Part shown: piece by piece, positions 31,557 through 64,000 of the stretch | Position numbering within the stretch: the first letter of the stretch is position 1 | Layout of the letters: each line of letters starts with the position of its first letter | Source of the DNA: Glandiceps talaboti | Lineage: Eukaryota > Hemichordata > Enteropneusta > Spengelidae | Length of the DNA stretch: 64,000 nucleotides | Direction of reading: 5' to 3' | NCBI RefSeq assembly: GCF_964340395.1 | Contig: NC_135549.1 | Location: 32,094,832-32,158,831 of the forward strand | Program-made: the position numbers and the translations under genes | The notes under the pieces: model-generated | Told to the model about the DNA's origin: nothing | Seen by the model: the letters and a program-made list of their open reading frames with translations, nothing else | The model's database searches: none

Positions 31557-33425
31557 TGTAAAAGGCAGTGACAGTGTTGGTTGAAATCGTTATTTAACCC
31601 GAATCCGTCCTCCGATTTCTCTTGAAAATGTACCAACTTAGATCAATTTAGGGTATTTCCTTGTCTTTGTTCTCTCGCTCTGTCCACGGAACGTCGATGT
31701 TGTCTCCGATACCATGATAGACAGGCCAGTTACATAACACTTGACATGTTTTGTATGTGTTTGAGGTTTTAACCATCTGACGGATCTGTCCAGACAGTTT
31801 TGTTGGTAATTGTTTTTGAAAGGAAAGGTAAATTTGATGATAGATAGGTGTACAGTTCATTAACCAATACATATATGTGTGAATAATAATGACGAAACTA
31901 TCCAACGGGTATCAAATACGATCTTGTATTACATATTGAAATGAAAATAATTGATGTATCTATTCAATTATTTCCCGCCAATTCTAGCCATTCTACATAA
32001 ATCTTTGAGTAGATATCTATAGGGTACTTCTTGGTAAAGTTAACTTTCTGTCCTGTAGGTATTTCGACACAGTGTGAACATTTAGAAACTGAATTCTTTC
32101 ATTTCAACATTAACGTTTAAAGCAGAAATGGAAATACGTCATTTGGACCTGACTTGACTGGTAATGGTGACAATTCATATCATGCATCGAATGGAAATTT
32201 GTGACATTATAAGACAAAGTGTCATGGCGATCCGTCGGGAAATTATCCACATTGCTGCTCCGCCGTTTATCGTACATGTAATAATATTACTACATGCATG
32301 GATGGATGGGCTCGGTTTTTTTGTTTGTGTTATTTGTCTGTTTAAAGAAAACGCAAACGTTTTTTTTTTAAAGAAATGAATAACCATTATTGAAATGTGA
32401 TTCCTGATTGCCATAGATACACACTAAAAACATGATTATAAGATACGATTTTATTTTTTTAAATTGTTTCAACTTGATGGCACTACAGTCTTGAAATATT
32501 CTACATTACACGTGTATTAATCCAAAACGTTAACTACGTGAAAAGCATCGCTTAGACGAATGATCTCTGAGCAGAACAATATCTAGCTGTACTAGTATTA
32601 CTCTATCCTCATCCATATAGTCTTCTATATGTATTTGATATATATTTTGGGAAAAGGTACTGCAATGTTCATAAATGATGAATGGTAATGGGCATCGCAC
32701 TTTGATTACTAAATTTAATTAGTATGGTATGCATACATATATTGGCAGTGTGTGTCAACCTAACGTTTTGCTGACTAGTTAACCTGTTATTGTGAGTAAT
32801 TTATATCATTCAGTGACACTGTTCTATAAATAACGTAAGCGTGAAATCCTTACTTCACAACAAGTCTGTCCGTCGAAGGTAACAGTTACGAAAGATTTAT
32901 ACCTTAATGGCACACCTTCTCTGTCGTTGCTTTATTATTTTCATATTATATTTTGGTTCTTACAATCAAAGATTTAACTCAATGTATTATGAATAATTCG
33001 AGTCACCATCCAGGTAGGCTGCTATCTACATAACTCAAATCTAGCATTCACCATCCAGGTAGGCTGCTATCTACATAACTCAAATCTAGCATTCACCATG
33101 TTATAACACGTGGAATCTGAATTCAAAAAATTACAAGCCTGTCACTTCAATACGTACTTTTTTTTTTAAATTGTTACATTGTGGAGAAAATGCGTTACGG
33201 GGTTTTGGCAATATTATATTATGACACGTATGGATATACAGACATAGCTTTAGTATAGAGAAAATGTGTGTGCAGAAGTGAGCAGTGCTCAATACTATAC
33301 GTAGAGCGATACAAGTAGCAATACTTAGATATTACAAATCAGCGTGCAATGCTGTATTAAGACTCAACTGGCTCCTCAATAGATTTCTAAATACTTTGAA
33401 TATATTTAATTATATATATATATAA
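31557..33425. other. Non-coding interval
   Basis: No exon is recognised. A tandem duplication of 47 bp (CACCATCCAGGTAGGCTGCT and following) lies at 33,003-33,098. Confidence 0.4.
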
Positions 33426-34118
<693 letters not shown>

Positions 34119-34892
34119 GAGTGTGTGTCTGTGTGTCTGTTTTTGAATAGACTATAGCTGTAAAACTTACATTTCGAAGTGTTGTATACGTGACGAGTAT
34201 TCAGATAGAGACTTCAATCACGTGACGAGTATAGCTATATAGAAGTTAATCACGTATTTGGATTATTTGTTTGATATTGTTCGATTATAACGTTTCTAAT
34301 CAGACATCGCTTGTACTGTTCATAGTGCCTTTTGCAAGTGTAATTGACTATCGCCACAAGAAATTTAATCAGGGAGCGAAACATACATTTGCGGGTTTTT
34401 TAGCAGATCGATTGCCCATCCGGCTACGATGCAATTACCGGGATTAATTGCACGCGATGGACTTGTCAATCATATACGTTAACCAAACATTGACTTGTTT
34501 TCTGCATAATTTATTAACCCACTTCAGTTTTCAACGATTCTTTTTGAGTGCAACGTCTTATAAAACTTACTAACTATAACTTGTTAATACAACAATTTCA
34601 TTCAAATGTTAATTCCACTGAACGGATTTATCATTTTTCGCAGTGGGTTGTTGGTCTACAAGAAACACCCACTTGCCTGTCAGGCCATTGGAAATAAAGT
34701 GTTCAAAGGGCTCAACCTGCCCATGTGTGTATGCCATTTCATGTTTTTTGGTGATGAGCAATACATCCTAATGTGGGCCACAAATGTGTGTAAAATGGCT
34801 GCTGGACTACGGCTCGCACATTGTTTCAAAAGTATTTATGGATATGTCTTAATATTGTCTGAACAATACGTGTGGCCTTATGTATTTTTGTA
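34119..34892. other. Non-coding interval containing an old element fragment
   Basis: Bases about 34,713-34,790 (CTCAACCTGCCCATGT and TTTGGTGATGAGCAATACAT) resemble the reverse complement of 12,735-12,790 in the 2-kb inverted-repeat element. The open frame at 34,606-34,893 overlaps this and is not considered a gene. Confidence 0.45.
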
Positions 34893-35793
34893 AGCTGCAA
34901 ATTATATTATATCTGTGTATAGTGGTTTACTTGGCTCTGATGGTGAAATAGTGGTTTACTTGGCTCTGATGGTGCAAATTATATTATATCTGTGTATAGT
35001 GGTTTACTTGGCTCTGATGGTGCAAATTATATTATATCTGTGTATAGTGGTTTACTTGGCTCTGATGGTGCAAATTATATTATATCTGTGTATAGTGGTT
35101 TACTTGGCTCTGATGGTGCAAATTATATTATATCTGTGTATAGTGGTTTACTTGGCTCTGATGGTGCAAATTATATTATATCTGTGTATAGTGGTTTACT
35201 TGGCTCTGATGGTGCAAATTATATTATATCTGTGTATAGTGGTTTACTTGGCTCTGATGGTGCAAATTATATTATATCTGTGTATAGTGGTTTACTTGGC
35301 TCTGATGGTGCAAATTATATTATATCTGTGTATAGTGGTTTACTTGGCTCTGATGGTGCAAATTATAGTATATCTGTGTATAGTGGTTTACTTGGCTCTG
35401 ATGGTGCAAATTATATTATATCTGTGTATAGTGGTTTACTTGGCTCTGATGGTGCAAATTATATTATATCTGTGTATAGTGGTTTACTTGGCTCTGATGG
35501 TGCAAATTATATTATATCTGTGTATAGTGGTTTACTTGGCTCTGATGGTGCAAATTATATTATATCTGTGTATAGTGGTTTACTTGGCTCTGATGGTGCA
35601 AATTATAGTATATCTGTGTATAGTGGTTTACTTGGCTCTGATGGTGCAAATTATAGTATATCTGTGTATAGTGGTTTACTTGGCTCTGATGGTGCAAATT
35701 ATATTATATCTGTGTATAGTGGTTTACTTGGCTCTGATGGTGCAAATTATATTATATCTGTGTATAGTGGTTTACTTGGCTCTGATGGTGCAT
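34893..35793. repeat. 48-bp minisatellite, about 18 copies
   Basis: The unit contains TATAGTGGTTTACTTGGCTC, then TGATGGTGCAAATTATATTA, then TATCTGTG. Units are almost identical; ATTATAT/ATTATAG is the main variant. Since 48 is a multiple of 3, two plus-strand frames are open through the array with a 16-residue period. Such high identity suggests recent expansion. Confidence 0.95.
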
Positions 35794-63748
<27,955 letters not shown>

Positions 63749-63830
63749 GTAAGGCTTGTATGATATTCCAATACATCAGTTGATTCAATACTAATGAAGA
63801 CATTTCCATTCCACCCCATGGTTGTTCTAT

Positions 63831-63935
63831 CACATTACATTACATTACATTACATTACATTACATTACATTACATTATGTTATGTTATGTTACATTACAT
63901 TACGCTACATCACATCACATCACATCAGATTACGT
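63831..63935. repeat. (CATTA)n pentanucleotide microsatellite
   Basis: CATTA units grade into TTATG and CATCA variants. Confidence 0.9.
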
Positions 63936-64000
63936 TACATTAAACTGTGTTACAGTATGGCAGAATGTTACATTTCATAACATTATCAAACGTAGATGAC

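Overview
This window is animal (metazoan) genomic DNA. The coding signal lies in short exons with matching splice phases and consensus GT-AG borders (one GC-AG), spread through long AT-rich introns. There is no bacterial-style gene packing. Tandem minisatellites, microsatellites and short inverted-repeat transposons are extremely abundant. The protein families present (C-type lectin domain, PAN/apple-like domain, ENaC/degenerin channel) and the phase 1-1 domain exons fit an invertebrate with heavy exon shuffling, for example a lancelet, hemichordate or lophotrochozoan. The species cannot be fixed from the sequence alone.

Layout. Positions 1-4.2 kb hold a microsatellite-bearing inverted-repeat element and a 31-bp minisatellite. 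Positions 4.28-9.17 kb hold the 3' part of a plus-strand gene: a C-type lectin domain exon, a linker exon, an unrecognised 65-residue exon and a terminal exon with a stop codon. All junctions between them are phase 1. Positions 9.2-37.4 kb have no confidently recognised host gene. They contain a decayed LINE fragment (10.7-11.6 kb), a 2-kb inverted-repeat element (11.7-13.8 kb), three copies of a 9-bp-target-site MITE (one split by a second element), and minisatellites of 40, 33, 28, 17/18 and 48 bp.

Positions 37.46-63.75 kb carry the main gene. It is a plus-strand ENaC/degenerin-family channel of at least 12 coding exons, and it runs off the right end of the window. Its exons give 751 codons in one continuous frame: cytoplasmic N terminus with the His-Gly gating motif, TM1, the first palm strand, then two consecutive PAN/apple-like exons, a Ser/Thr-rich and acidic linker, and then the usual finger, palm, thumb and wrist segments. 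The final exon or exons (degenerin signature and TM2) lie outside the window. Two cysteine-rich PAN-like modules placed where the finger domain normally begins are the most striking biological feature here.

Nearly every long intron of this gene is filled with its own tandem repeat: 26 bp, 37 bp, a 155-bp higher-order repeat made of five 31-bp monomers, 44 bp and 53 bp. Intron 4 carries three diverged copies of a roughly 250-bp repeat, each with two palindromes like RFX X-boxes. Several dispersed elements carry microsatellites at fixed internal or terminal positions, which suggests that mobile elements seed microsatellites in this genome.
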